From Lepidodermella squamata (taxonomy: Eukaryota > Gastrotricha): a stretch of DNA of 64,000 bases. Shown in pieces: positions 36,320 through 46,528 of the stretch (position 1 is the stretch's first letter; every line of letters starts with the position of its first letter). Position numbers and translations under genes: made by a program. Below the pieces are notes generated by a model. That model was not told the origin of the DNA. It was given only the letters and a program-made list of their open reading frames with translations, and ran no database searches. The stretch is from assembly GCA_047495785.1 (NCBI GenBank), contig JBLDXI010000019.1, positions 3,224,001 through 3,288,000 on the forward strand, read 5' to 3'.

Positions 36320-37581
36320 ATGTTTCCTCAATCGTTCGGCACTGTGTTGAGCTTCAACGAGCAATCTGCTCAGCCATCGCAAGCCCAGGCGCAAGTAGTC
36401 CAACAGGTACACAATTTATTCGATTTTTGAAATCAGCTGTTTTTTTCAGTCAGCTGTGATGAGTGCGCGCGCATCGTTTGTCCTCGAATATGTTGCGCAA
36501 TATGCGTCATATTCGATGACTTACGGCGCACGCGTCTCGTACACAAAAGCTATTATAACAATAGAATTTTATCGCACTCATAATTACAACAACAATAGCA
36601 GGTATTTGTATGCTATAACAAGAATTAAATGTTCATATCTGAAGCGCGTTAATCGAGATTTACGAATCGGAAGGAGTCTTAAAGACGACTGGAGATGAGT
36701 AAATCAAGATCGACAAGTTCAAATATGAAATATTTACGACTTTTATATCGTATGAATTGGTACTATTCCAGGGCCGAGCCGGGTTTAGCGATAATTTTCG
36801 TCGGGTCAGGGCTCTAGATTTCGTCCCGCGGTCAACTCGATCTATATACTGCGAGCGTAGTAATTTTCGTGATATATTTAAAGTCGCGGCCGATCGATTT
36901 CGGCTGATCGGCGGGTAATTTGACTTTTGTCAAACCGAGAAAACCGCGATAATAAATCTAAACTAAAATTACTACGCCTGCAGTATTATTGAGCAAAATT
37001 CCAATTCCAATTTTATATGATTTAAGGGTGAGTTGCCGCGGAGATCACTCGAGTCACAGGCGAAAACTCTCGATCGAATTGTGAGCTTTGTATCATCACC
37101 GGCGTACAAGGGCATTCGCTATCGAGCTGTTGGTGATAACACTCACGTCTTTTTCTTGGGTAAAACAACTACTGCGGGAAGAGCAAGCACCACCCTGCCG
37201 ACTATTGAAAAAGGTCTGTTCATGACCTTGGGTGAATGTCAGCAAATCTATCACGGGTTTCTCAGCAACGCGACCTGGCTCACTTCATTGCGAACAGCAA
37301 TTCAAACAGCGGTAAATGAGAAGGAAAATGGGAAGAGTTACACTTATGACGCAATTACGCAGTCAAACAATAGCGCGATCGAAACGGCAACCACACCTAT
37401 TTGTGGCGATATTCGATGGTCACTTTTCCTCCCAAGTAAAAGCAAAAATGTTTTTGTTGACATCCGCCGGTTCAAAACCTACACTGATAATAAGTCAATA
37501 GCACTTCGAGATGGGACGGCTATTCCAGTATCATTTTTTTCCGAAGTGGAATTTGTATTGAAACAAATGTTGGATATTTAA
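36320..37581 (+). CDS. Maverick protein of unknown function, weak PC4-like pattern
   Basis: Exon 1 (36320-36406; Gln/Ala-rich, ends AQVVQQ) and exon 2 (37027-37581) join in phase 0 and give about 213 aa. The 620-nt intron is far longer than the ~50-nt introns elsewhere in the element and holds a foldback. The C-terminal domain has two beta-rich blocks. One is THVFFLG followed by IEKGLFMTLGECQQIY, the other NVFVDIRRFKTY. The phrases kGl-x-lt-x-ec and VxVDIRRF recall the PC4/Sub1 single-stranded-DNA-binding coactivator fold, where a similar order occurs. This is a weak pattern match only. Exon 1 assignment is less sure than exon 2. Confidence 0.45.
36846..36986. mobile_element. short foldback element inside the Maverick intron
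   Basis: atactgcgagcgtagtaatt (from 36846) and its near-perfect inverse ending at 36986 (20 of 22 positions match) bound 141 bp within the long intron of the upstream Maverick gene. No coding capacity. It looks like a MITE that landed inside the Maverick. Confidence 0.5.
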
Positions 37582-38134
37582 CAAAAATAATTCGGCAAAA
37601 TATCTCTAGAAACAAATTCTTTAAAAAAATGTTGAAAAAAATCGAACAATATAAAATTTGAAAAAAAAATTGAAAAAATTAAAATTTGAAAAAATTAAAA
37701 AAAATTAAAATTTGAAAAAATTAAAAAATAAGAGCGATCCAATAGTGAAGTGAAACTCATCTTTCTTCCTAATAATTGTATACAAATTATGAAACTGTAC
37801 AGAAAAATTGACGTGAAATTCAACCCAATTTATTGTTTATAATTATTGACAAGTCGTGAGCACTTTGAATCGAAATTGTATCGGTTCGAATTCCAGTGTT
37901 TATCTTGGATAAATTAGTAAAAATCAAATTAATCAAAAAATGTTTTTCATTATTAGGAATTTTTAATTTGAAAAAATTCCTGGAAAAAATCAGCAAAAAG
38001 AAACCACCAATCGCAAGGTAACAATTACTAAACGATGATTGATGCGTTAAAAATGTTCTTCTTTCAAACAGGTCTCAGAGGTAAGTTGAAGTAGAAAGAG
38101 TAATTGGTGATAAAGAAATTTCTTCTAAAATAGC
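37582..38134. other. non-coding leader of polymerase gene with (aaaatttg) low-complexity run
   Basis: A run of aaaatttgaaaaaatt repeats at about 37640-37725. A splice-acceptor-like ttctaaaatag ends one base before the polymerase ATG. Confidence 0.5.
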
Positions 38135-41100
38135 ATGTCTGAAGATTTCGAAATCGTCCGCGATGAAACCATAAGTCAGAGATATAACCTATCAACTTAT
38201 GAAATTAGAGTTCAAACCGGGCAAGGTTCAGAAAATGATACCCTGACTCAATTTTCGCGGCTCCAGGAGACTTTTGATAGTATCGTATCTAGGTTAAAAT
38301 CAAAGTTTCATATCGATTCGATGTGTCGAATAACGCTATTTAATTCAGAATTAGCTTATCCTATCTCGCTCGGTTATTACCGACTGGGAAGCTTGAGCGG
38401 AAATACGATTACCGCTAATGTAGAACGCGTTGCTCAATCTAAGGAGAGTTTAAAATTAGCCAAAAATTGGCGAGTGGAAGCTACTATGGTCTTCCTCGAT
38501 AAGAAGGTCTATTTAGGCGCCGGACCTGTTAAACAACGACGTGAAATTCAGAACTCGGCTCTGAAATGGCTGGCGAATCTAAGCTCGTTCATACCTGTAA
38601 ATAACAGCGATGCATTATGCTTATTTCACGCTATCATTCTGGGCATCAGCCATGAAAAATATGCGTCTTACGTAGCTGACAAGAATCGGAATTTAATTAA
38701 ATATTTGGAAAATCCGCAGTTAGAGCAAGCCGGCTTAGAATTTCAATTTCTGAAAGAAGACAAGGTCCAGCTGCGAAAAAAAGCCAGACAGTTGTGCACT
38801 GAAGCTGGGTTCGACCCGGATTCTAAACAGTGCTGCTTTAGCGTTGATGATCTTCCTCAAATTATGCGTCTCTATCCTCAATATCAGGCTGTTGTGTTTT
38901 CCTTGCTAGAAGATCGGATAATTTTTGTTTGGCCTGATACGTCAGAATTCCAAGAGACCGAGCCAAAGCGGTTATATTTAATCTGGATATCTCCTAAAAT
39001 ACTAGCTTCTGAAGGCGCCACTATATACAATAATATAGGTCATTTCGCGGCTCTGAAAAACCTGCATCATGTTGGGCAAGGAAAGACTTATTGCAAGTTG
39101 TGCCTAGTTCCAGTAACAAGATCGAACCATAATTGTTTATTTCGTTGCTATGCATGTTTTCAGCGTGTGAAGCCCGCTCAAAAATTCAGTATAGGAGCAG
39201 CGAATATTATACCTAAACAACTAACTCGATGCTCAGACGATTTTTCCTTTAGTTGTTCAGAGTGCAATAGGTGTTTTTACAGCCTAAAATGCTATGAAAA
39301 TCATCTGAAATTCAAAATTTGTGAAAAATTCGTCCGTTGTAAAACATGTGGTGATGTAAAGAGTCGTAGTAAAATTGCGTTACATCACTGCCAAGGTCGA
39401 AAATGCCAGATTTGCAAGTCAGTTCTCGGACCTGATCACAAATGTTACTGGATCAGGCCCAAGCTGAAGCTCTCGCCAGTTCCAAATCGCGTTCTCTTTT
39501 TCGATACGGAATGTTTGATAATGGATAATGGCGAGTTTTACCCGAGCACAGTGATTGCTGAATTTGCATGTGATGCATGCCGCGATCTTGAAATTCGTCA
39601 ATATCCGATAAATGGGAGTAAAATTTGCGTAAACGGGTGCTCCCAATTGTTCTTCTACGACGAGTATAACGCGTTTTCAAATTTTATGGCTCACATCTGC
39701 CGTGAAGAATACAAGGATCTCACATGTATTTCGCATTACGGAGGTTAGGTTTTTCCTTTCATCATTTACTGGAAAAAAACTCGTGTTTTCAAGGGAAATT
39801 CGATACACTTTTCGCTTTGAGGTACGCACAAGATCACAATTTGAAGATCGAAACATGTGAGCGAGCGGGAAGAATCCTCGAGCTTAAAATCACTCGTGGT
39901 CCGCGGTATTTTTTTCACAATTTAAAGAAAAACATGGAAAATAAGAAATCGTTTTAGGTTCATTGATAGCTTCAATTATTTCCTTACGAAACTCTCATGT
40001 CTACCTGCTGCATTCGGTATAGAGGGGATAGAAAAGCTTTCATACCCTCACAAGTTGCACAAGCGAGAAAATCTTCACAAAATTTTCAGCGAATGGCCTG
40101 GTATTGAATTTTATGATACTAGTAACATGGAATCCAGTGAAATATCAAGTCTGGAACAATTCATCAGCCATAAGCGCGAAAACAATCAAAAGTTCGATTT
40201 CAAGTTGGAAACGTATCGATATTGCATGCAAGACACTGTAATTCTTCGGCTGGCGACGGGACGGTTTTTTAAACTAATTCAAAATCTATCGAAATGCGAG
40301 TACGCGCCAAATGGTATTGATTGCTTCAAATATCTAACATTGTCAGCGATTTCGCACATCATTTACCGTGTATGTGTATGAAAAAATAATGAAAAACCCC
40401 ATTAATTTCTTCTTTTCAGATAAAATTCATGCCGCAAAAATCTATCAGGATAATGAATCCGCAAGGTTTAGCCCTAAGAGATGTTGCAAGTCAAGAAGCA
40501 TTGCAGTGGCTTTACTATTATTCCAAAACTAATAATGTTGAGATAGAATCAGCACTGAACGGTAGTGAATGTCGACTAACCCTAAGCGATAAAACAATTC
40601 GTAAACCCGACGGGGTTGTTCGTAATCGGGCGACTGGGGAGGTTGAACGCGTCCTTGAGTATTACGGTTAGCGTTTTTTCGGAAAAATTAAGCCCAAGTT
40701 TTAAATCTGGTTTTTTCTAGGATGCGCCATTCACGGCCACCCAGCCTGCTTTCCAGAGAACCAATTTAATTTTTTGCTGCGAAAAACGTTCGGAGAGCTG
40801 GCATATGACACTGCAAAACGCGAGGAGCAGCTGAGACAAAATAATTATAAACTGACAACGATTTATGCTTGCGAGTTCAAATCAATGTTAGCGCGCAATC
40901 AGGAGCTAGCTAAAGCACTGGAGGCAGCTGTTTCCGTAATCCCGCCGATAAAGCCTCGATCAGCTTTGCTTGTGATAATTATTCAAAAATTACATTTTTA
41001 ATCATAATTTTTTTTTTTAATTGAAGGGCGGAAGGTGTGAAGTACACCGCTGTTTCTTCGAGAAAGATGCCAATACTAGCTTGTTTTACGTTGATATAAA

Positions 41101-42598
41101 CTCCATGTATCCATTTGTTCTGTGGTCGAAAGACTTCCCGTGTCAAGATGTATCAATGCAAGTTTTAAGGTGGCGTTTGGATGATGCGAAATTGAGGGCA
41201 AAGTTTTTTGATACAACGGACCCAGCGTTTGGCCTGATATCTTGCAAGATAGTACCAAACGCTGCTTTGATAATTCCCTGTCTCCCATGGAAATACGAAG
41301 ATCGATTAGTATTTATCAGTTGTAGGACTTGCTACGTCGAGAAAAATTCAAAAACGAGATGCAATCATAATGATGAAGAGCGTGCTCTAACAGGTGTGTG
41401 GACTACTGAAGAGGTACGTATGGCTGTCGAGAAATTCGGGTATAGCCTTCAATCCGTTTTCGAAATATGGCACTACGAGTCCCGAGGAAATTTGAACTTT
41501 AAGGATTTTATAATATCGCTTCAAAAGCTCAAGTTGGAACATACACAAATAGCCGCTAATCTTGACGTAGAGAAATATGTGTCTGATTGCCGAGCGAAGT
41601 ATGGTATCGATTTAGACACGCAGGCTATGCTATCGCCGAATCCTGCTATGAAGCAGATATCGAAGATCCTACAGAATAGGTAGATGGCGTTGTTTTTTAG
41701 CACTGGTCTTGGTCTTATATCCCTCGTAGCTTTTACGGCAGATTTTGTCTCCGAAGCAATAATTCTACTGTGAAATATCTTGATTCGCCAGAGCAACTTA
41801 TAGATCTGTTCGAAAGTCCAGGGAAAGTTGTTCACACCATACTGCCAGTTGGCCCTGATGACGAATCTCAACGAGTCCGCGTTTCATATTCCGATGCTCC
41901 AGATCACGAACAACCCTGTCCGAGCAATTCAGAGATAATAGCCGCTTTCATAACGTCGTATGCAAGAATTTTGTTGTACGAAGAGGTTGAAGGAAGCTAT
42001 TCGAAATCAATAATTTTTAAAGCTCTTTGCTTTCTAGATGGCTCGACTCGGTTCGAGGGTAGTCTATTGCGATAGTAAGCATTTTTTCAATTTCCGAGAT
42101 TTTTTTCAAATTCAATTTTTTAAGCGGATTCCTTAATTTACACGCATCAAGAGGGCGAGTATAAAATTCCAGAGGGACCCTTCATGGGTGAATTCAAATC
42201 GGAATTAAGCGATGGCGAAATCATTGAATCATGGGTTTGCATCTCGCCAAAGTCATACTCATTCGTAACTAATTTCAGGTATCGATGAAAAAATAATTTC
42301 ACTGCGGATTTTTCGAGGCTTTGATATTTTCAGATCTGAGCTCAAGTTCAAAGGAATAACTCAGAGCCTCGCAGGGAAAAAATTGTCACATGAATCTTTA
42401 GTCAAGCTGTTATTTGAATCATTGAGCGAATCTGCGCATCCATCTCTGACTCTTGATCAAACCAGATTCCACCGGCGGCACGTTCCGGCTTCAGTGACTC
42501 TTGAAACGCTTGAAAAAAGAATAGCGCCACATTTGAATGATAAACGAATATTTTGCCCTACATCCTTTACTTCAATACCTTACGGGTACCGGGTATAA
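38135..42598 (+). CDS. protein-primed family B DNA polymerase (pPolB)
   Basis: Ten exons: 38135-39743, 39794-39905, 39958-40369, 40420-40666, 40721-40971, 41027-41679, 41730-41985, 42038-42074, 42125-42278, 42334-42598. They sum to 3996 nt (1331 aa) with consistent phases; introns are 50-55 nt. A long N-terminal region with several Cys/His pairs (about residues 320-440) precedes the exonuclease motif LFFDTEC. Polymerase motif A is YVDINSMYPF, motif B (restored by the intron between exons 6 and 7) has K..QN-S-FYGRF, and motif C (across exons 8 and 9) is YCDTDS. All catalytic acidic residues are present. It replicates the element using a terminal-protein primer, as in Mavericks and adenoviruses. 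Several acceptors end in AAG. Confidence 0.9.
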
Positions 42599-42630
42599 CT
42601 CTTTCATGCATTCTTCTTCTATTAGAAATT

Positions 42631-43083
42631 ATGTCAGACAGCATTTCACCGGATCGATTGGCTCCTGAGAGTGTAGCCTCTTACGAGTTTGTAAATTCTG
42701 AAGTTACCTGTTGCATTTGCCTTGGAATCATGCTTACACCTGTACACATTTCCAACTGTCAACACGCATTCTGCGAAACCTGCATTTGTCGATGGGGCGA
42801 TCGAGTTGAAGCTGGTAAAAAAGGTGGTTTGGTGGCGTATATGTACTCGAAGGCTACTTGCCCGAAATGCCGCCAATTATATACTTGCTTGGATCTCACC
42901 CCTGGGCCGGCTGTTGTAGATCGATTAGTCTCCCTTTTGCAGTTTAAATGCGTGAATGAAAAGCGCGGATGCTCAGTCAAAATGGACTATCTCAGTCTCA
43001 TGGAGCATCAAAAGAAATGCAATAAACGGAAAGTACCAAAATATACTGGAAATTTTAAATTTCTTCGTCAAAAAGCTGATTAG
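42631..43083 (+). CDS. RING-finger protein with TRAF-like zinc finger, probable E3 ubiquitin ligase
   Basis: Single exon, about 150 aa. The ATG at 42631 follows an acceptor-like ttctattag and is preferred over an upstream in-frame start inside the polymerase 3' end. A C3HC4 RING spans about residues 26-80: CCICLG, then CQHAFCETCICRW and a long loop, then CPKC. It is followed by a half TRAF-type zinc finger (FKCVNEKRGCSV...HQKKC). This RING plus TRAF-ZnF order is typical of E3 ligases that bind an E2 through the RING. It lies 32 nt after the polymerase stop and directly before a row of ubiquitin-like genes, so the two may act together. Confidence 0.8.
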   Translation: MSDSISPDRLAPESVASYEFVNSEVTCCICLGIMLTPVHISNCQHAFCETCICRWGDRVEAGKKGGLVAYMYSKATCPKCRQLYTCLDLTPGPAVVDRLVSLLQFKCVNEKRGCSVKMDYLSLMEHQKKCNKRKVPKYTGNFKFLRQKAD

Positions 43084-43189
43084 GGATTCAGCTTCCCAAT
43101 TGAATCAAGTCTGAAATCCATCTGAAATAAATCCATATGCACCTAAACAAAAATATGTTTGAATTTTAGGATCAAATTAACTAAAAAGA

Positions 43190-43527
43190 ATGAAAAGTTC
43201 GTACATTTTGGAGCTTAAACTGACGAATGGCAGTACTTTCTACACGACTTTCGATGAATCATCGACACTTGCTGACATCATAGCACATCTACACGCTGCT
43301 TGGCCGCCAAAATGGGGCGACAAGCTTGACCTGGATCAATTACAGCTCTACTGCAAAGATCGCGCAATCAGAAAGTCGGTGCTGCTCAAGTGTAAGTAAA
43401 TTTCTACCTTTGAACCGAGCTTGATGATTTTCCAATCCTAGCATTGAGTCGCCGCGAACTACATGGCTACAAGCATCGCACTTATTATGTCACTATTGTC
43501 TCAAAAAGCCCTCTTCCCGAGCTTTGA
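43190..43527 (+). CDS. ubiquitin-like protein 1 of Maverick cargo array
   Basis: Exons 43190-43391 and 43442-43527 (phase 1) give about 95 aa. The pattern is beta-grasp: a first beta hairpin (ILELKLTNGSTFYTTF), a helix (LADIIAHLHAAWP), the family motif WPPKW, a central strand (LDQLQLYCKDRAI) and a last strand (YYVTIV) carried by exon 2. The order matches ubiquitin, and the helix is followed by the WPxxW insertion seen in all members here. No C-terminal diglycine (ends SPLPEL), so conventional conjugation is unlikely. Confidence 0.65.
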
Positions 43528-43599
43528 ACTTTCTGCTAATGTATAGTAAAGAAAAATACTATATTCGAGCTTGTTTTAAACTTAGATTTGTAACTTAAA

Positions 43600-43924
43600 A
43601 TGGAACCTCAGGCTTTTGAGGAATTTTCAGCTAATGTCGCTTGGAGAAATGGAGATCAAATTAGCTTGCGATGCCATGCGTCAATAAAAGTAGACGCTAT
43701 CCTACAGCAGATATATGACGAATGGCCAGATAGTTGGGGTGAGAAGCCGCATGTGAAAGAACTCCGACTATGTTACAACGGTAGATGCTTGCATAGGTTC
43801 TACAAACCAATAAGAAAGTATTTCCCAAGTATTTCCCAAGTGTAATTGTTTTTATCCAACAGAACTCTGCAACTATCTCCGAGTGAACGTTTTGGAGCTG
43901 ACAGCTACAGCGCTTCATGTCTAA
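43600..43924 (+). CDS. ubiquitin-like protein 2 of Maverick cargo array
   Basis: Exon 1 (43600-43828) carries the hairpin (NVAWRNGDQISLRC), helix (VDAILQQIYDEWP), the WPDSW motif and the strand LRLCYNGRCL. The best join is donor gtatttcccaag in phase 1 to exon 2 at 43863-43924, whose product (NYLRVNVLEL) supplies the last strand, as in the sister genes. Readthrough without splicing stops at 43845 and would lack that strand. A tandem atttcccaagt word overlaps the donor, so the exact splice is uncertain. No diglycine end. Confidence 0.6.
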
Positions 43925-43993
43925 TGATTTTCTGCTATGTATAAAAGATGGGTAAAAAAAGGGATCTTTTTAATTTTAGAAACATTTGAAAAA

Positions 43994-44254
43994 ATGACTA
44001 AATGGAATTTGAAAATTCGTATCGATAAGCGATTGAGTCCGAAATTAACTCTCAGAACGATTGGCGATCTTAAGGTAAATTCTCAATTGCGAATCCCGCT
44101 AATTATAATAAGAATTATACTCTGGCAGGTTTTGTTTATACGCAATTGTCCATGCCAACCATGCGTGATTGTCTCTGGAACGACAAAAGCGAAGATCTTT
44201 CGTCTATCTGACATTGAGACCGCAATTTGCTTTTACAAACAGCGTGAAAATTAA
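43994..44254 (+). CDS. small Maverick protein, possible further ubiquitin-like relative
   Basis: Starts after an acceptor-like taattttag. An optional 54-nt GT-AG intron (44075-44128) would give 68 aa; readthrough stays open because the intron length is a multiple of three. The stretch KLTLRTIGDL followed by a Cys-x-Cys strand (NCPCQPCVIVSG) and LSDIE has beta-grasp flavour, but the WPxxW motif of the neighbours is missing. Recognition is weak. Confidence 0.35.
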   Translation: MTKWNLKIRIDKRLSPKLTLRTIGDLKVNSQLRIPLIIIRIILWQVLFIRNCPCQPCVIVSGTTKAKIFRLSDIETAICFYKQREN

Positions 44255-44311
44255 GTCGTGAAAAAAGTGATTCAGGAATGGTTTTTTTATCTTAGGTTAT
44301 AAAAATAATTG

Positions 44312-44662
44312 ATGGAAGCATCTCAAGATTGCGATTGGAGCAGCTGCGAATCCCTTGATTCTTGCAATTCTGTTGATTCTTCAACTCAAACTTTGCCTTA
44401 TGAGCCGAACTCTTCAGCTCTTCTCCTCAGGTGGGTTACTGGCGCTAAGGTCATCATAAAATGTCGAAAGTCGACTCAGATGCGCGAAATTTTGAATAAG
44501 CTGTGGGAAAAATGGCCCGATGGTTGGACAAGCCGGCCTTCGGACCCCAGAAAATTGAAAATTTACTACGGCCGGCTCAACATTCAAGACTTGACTAACG
44601 TCTACGAATTGAGCAAGGATCTTGACAAACGTCATTTGGTATTCAACGTACGCTGCGAGTAA
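44312..44662 (+). CDS. ubiquitin-like protein 3 of Maverick cargo array
   Basis: Single exon, 116 aa, ATG 16 nt after an acceptor-like tttatcttag. An acidic, Ser-rich N-terminal extension (CDWSSCESLDSC) precedes the beta-grasp domain at about residues 32-115: hairpin LLLRWVTGAKVIIKC, helix MREILNKLWEKWP, the WPDGW motif, strand RKLKIYYGRLNI, then a 3-10-like turn with ELSKD and the last strand HLVFNVRC. The final strand closely parallels the ubiquitin HLVLRL segment. It lacks a diglycine. This is the clearest ubiquitin-fold member of the array. Confidence 0.7.
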   Translation: MEASQDCDWSSCESLDSCNSVDSSTQTLPYEPNSSALLLRWVTGAKVIIKCRKSTQMREILNKLWEKWPDGWTSRPSDPRKLKIYYGRLNIQDLTNVYELSKDLDKRHLVFNVRCE

Positions 44663-44761
44663 TAGTTCATCACAATTCAAACAGTTGAAATCTGTATTAA
44701 CCTGAATAATTGACGCAGTAAAATTAAATGGTTATGATATTCTTTTTTAGGCGAATTAATA

Positions 44762-45112
44762 ATGATATACTCGGCTGCGATTGAATCCCCTTCGATGAAA
44801 CCTTCAATTCCAGTAATTAACCTCGTTCAGGATGACGTAGCTATCTTACTGAAGTGGGAGAATGGCAACAAAGTAATCATGCGTTGTCGACCATGGCTAT
44901 CATGCGACTCCGTGTTAGCAGCGCTGGGGGCTGACTGGCCAAAAAATTGGGATAAAATTGGACCCACTGACAGATTGCATTTGCACTACAATAAACTTTG
45001 CCTTCCCCCTTTTGGTTATAAAGTCGGAGATTTTCTGAAAGATAGCAGACATCGCTTTGTAACGCTACATGTAAAATCATTTGAGCCCAAGATCAAGCGC
45101 ATTTGTCCTTAG
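44762..45112 (+). CDS. ubiquitin-like protein 4 of Maverick cargo array
   Basis: Single exon, 116 aa. ATG 11 nt after the acceptor-like ttctttttag. After a short extension (IPVINLVQDD, nearly shared with member 5) comes the beta-grasp: AILLKWENGNKVIMRC, helix SVLAALGADWP, WPKNW, strand DRLHLHYNKLCLP and last strand RFVTLHVK. The C-terminus is basic (KIKRICP), not diglycine. Nearest relative is member 5, with the same extension and VIM.C strand, so these two are probably the latest duplicates. Confidence 0.65.
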   Translation: MIYSAAIESPSMKPSIPVINLVQDDVAILLKWENGNKVIMRCRPWLSCDSVLAALGADWPKNWDKIGPTDRLHLHYNKLCLPPFGYKVGDFLKDSRHRFVTLHVKSFEPKIKRICP

Positions 45113-45162
45113 TAAAGTGTTTAATTAACTCTGATTTTTCTAGTGCAGTTAACTAAAATCGC

Positions 45163-45504
45163 ATGGAAATAGCAAACGATATCTCTCAAACCCTAAGCAA
45201 GACGGAAGACTCGACAATTCCAGTAATTGACATAGTTCGGAACGATCTGACTGTCATTCTTAAGTGGGTTACTGGAGATAAAGTAATCATGCACTGTGAA
45301 GAGTTGGATTGTCCGTATGACATTATTCGCAAGTTAATGGCGACCTGGCCAAAAAGATGGAAATTCGATAAATCGGCTGAACCTCATACATTATACTTAT
45401 GCTACGGCGGTCTTAAGCTGCCAGGGTGGCACAGGATGAGGTTTTTTTTACCTGCTAATGATTCCAGCCGACGATATGTAACACTTGATGTCAAATATAT
45501 GTAA
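45163..45504 (+). CDS. ubiquitin-like protein 5 of Maverick cargo array
   Basis: Single exon, 113 aa. ATG 19 nt after the acceptor-like tgatttttctag. Extension with IPVIDIVRNDL, then hairpin VILKWVTGDKVIMHC, helix YDIIRKLMATWP, the WPKRW motif, strand HTLYLCYGGLKLP (the GG here matches the ubiquitin AGKQL turn region in position) and last strand RYVTLDVKY. Ends KYM, without diglycine. Shares WVTG-KVI with member 3. Confidence 0.65.
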   Translation: MEIANDISQTLSKTEDSTIPVIDIVRNDLTVILKWVTGDKVIMHCEELDCPYDIIRKLMATWPKRWKFDKSAEPHTLYLCYGGLKLPGWHRMRFFLPANDSSRRYVTLDVKYM

Positions 45505-45611
45505 TATTAATCGTTTGATTTTATCCGTTTATTCAACGCATAGGTAATAGGTATTCAATAAATATATCATATGTAATTTCGGGTAATTTTTTATTTTTTT
45601 AGGAAAATATT

Positions 45612-46528
45612 ATGATAGCTGACTTCTACAATTCTGGATTGCCCCCGAATTTCGCGTGGAAAATAGTGAAATCATTGAAGGTTTGCTGACAAGTAGTCTG
45701 GACCTAAAACGCATTTTTTGTATTGTAGCCGTTCGACAACTTGCGACCAAAATCTGTTCAGCGAGCATCAGGATTCAGGCGGTTGAAAGTGATGTGCATT
45801 TCCGACACGCACGACAGCGATTTTGTTTCAAAGGTGTCGAAAGCTCAAACATCGGCTCAAGCTGATATTTTGGTTCACGCGGGTGACATTACGACTTTCG
45901 GAAGTTCAGCAGAACTACGTCGATTTGATCGTCTGTTATCAAGCGTCAAGCCAATGTTCCGAGAAGTAGTTGTTATCGCTGGAAATCACGATCGATGTTT
46001 GCAAAGCGGCGAATATGAGCTGAAAAATTGCATCTACTTGCAAGATGAGGCGATCAGAATCAGCGGTCTTCTGTTTTACGGCACGCCGTGGTAAGTTTCT
46101 TGAATCGTGTTTCTTGATTCAAGTTTCTTTCGCGAAGGACACCGTGGACTGACAGTCGACATTCGGCTTTCACGCGTGCGAGAGGTCGAGAAATTAGCGC
46201 GAAATGGGAGATGATTCCCAGCGATACCGACATATTAGTTACTCATAGTCCCATGTTGGGTGTTCTGGATCAAACATCGAGTGGTGAGCGGATCGGCTGC
46301 CTTTCGCTCGCTGATCAAATTTTAACTCGCATTAACCCAAAGCTTCACATTTTTGGGCACGCTCATTTCAGTAATCATGTAACAAAAGAAAAATTGAATT
46401 CAACTTTTTCTTTTTATTAAGGTCGCGGAGAATTTGAAACTGATAATACATTGTTTGTGAATGCAAGCCTGTGTGACGACGAGAACAAGTTACAGTTCAA
46501 CCCGATATCTGTGGAGTTGCTCTACTAA
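45612..46528 (+). CDS. calcineurin-like metallophosphoesterase, MPPED1/2-like
   Basis: Exons 45612-45680, 45729-46090, 46138-46370 and 46422-46528 give 256 aa with consistent phases. All metal-ligand motifs are present in order: SDTHD (D-x-H), HAGD (GD), AGNHD (GNHD), VTHSP and FGHAH (G-H-x-H). The linker YGTPW-TPW and the ending with an NAS strand match the MPPED1/2 class of animal phosphodiesterases better than other families. Acceptor choice at 46137 rests on restoring TPWTPW. In Mavericks it is cargo, perhaps for nucleotide or cyclic-nucleotide turnover, which is an inference. Convergent with the next gene, overlapping it by 4 nt. Confidence 0.75.

Noticed and set aside
43190-45504. Ubiquitin-like proteins as conjugatable modifiers
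   Set aside because: None ends in or is followed by a processable diglycine; mimic, decoy or adaptor roles fit better.
46091-46126. Alternative acceptor TTCAAG for the second phosphoesterase intron
   Set aside because: Gives a frame that stops early; the acceptor at 46137 restores the TPWTPW motif and an open frame.
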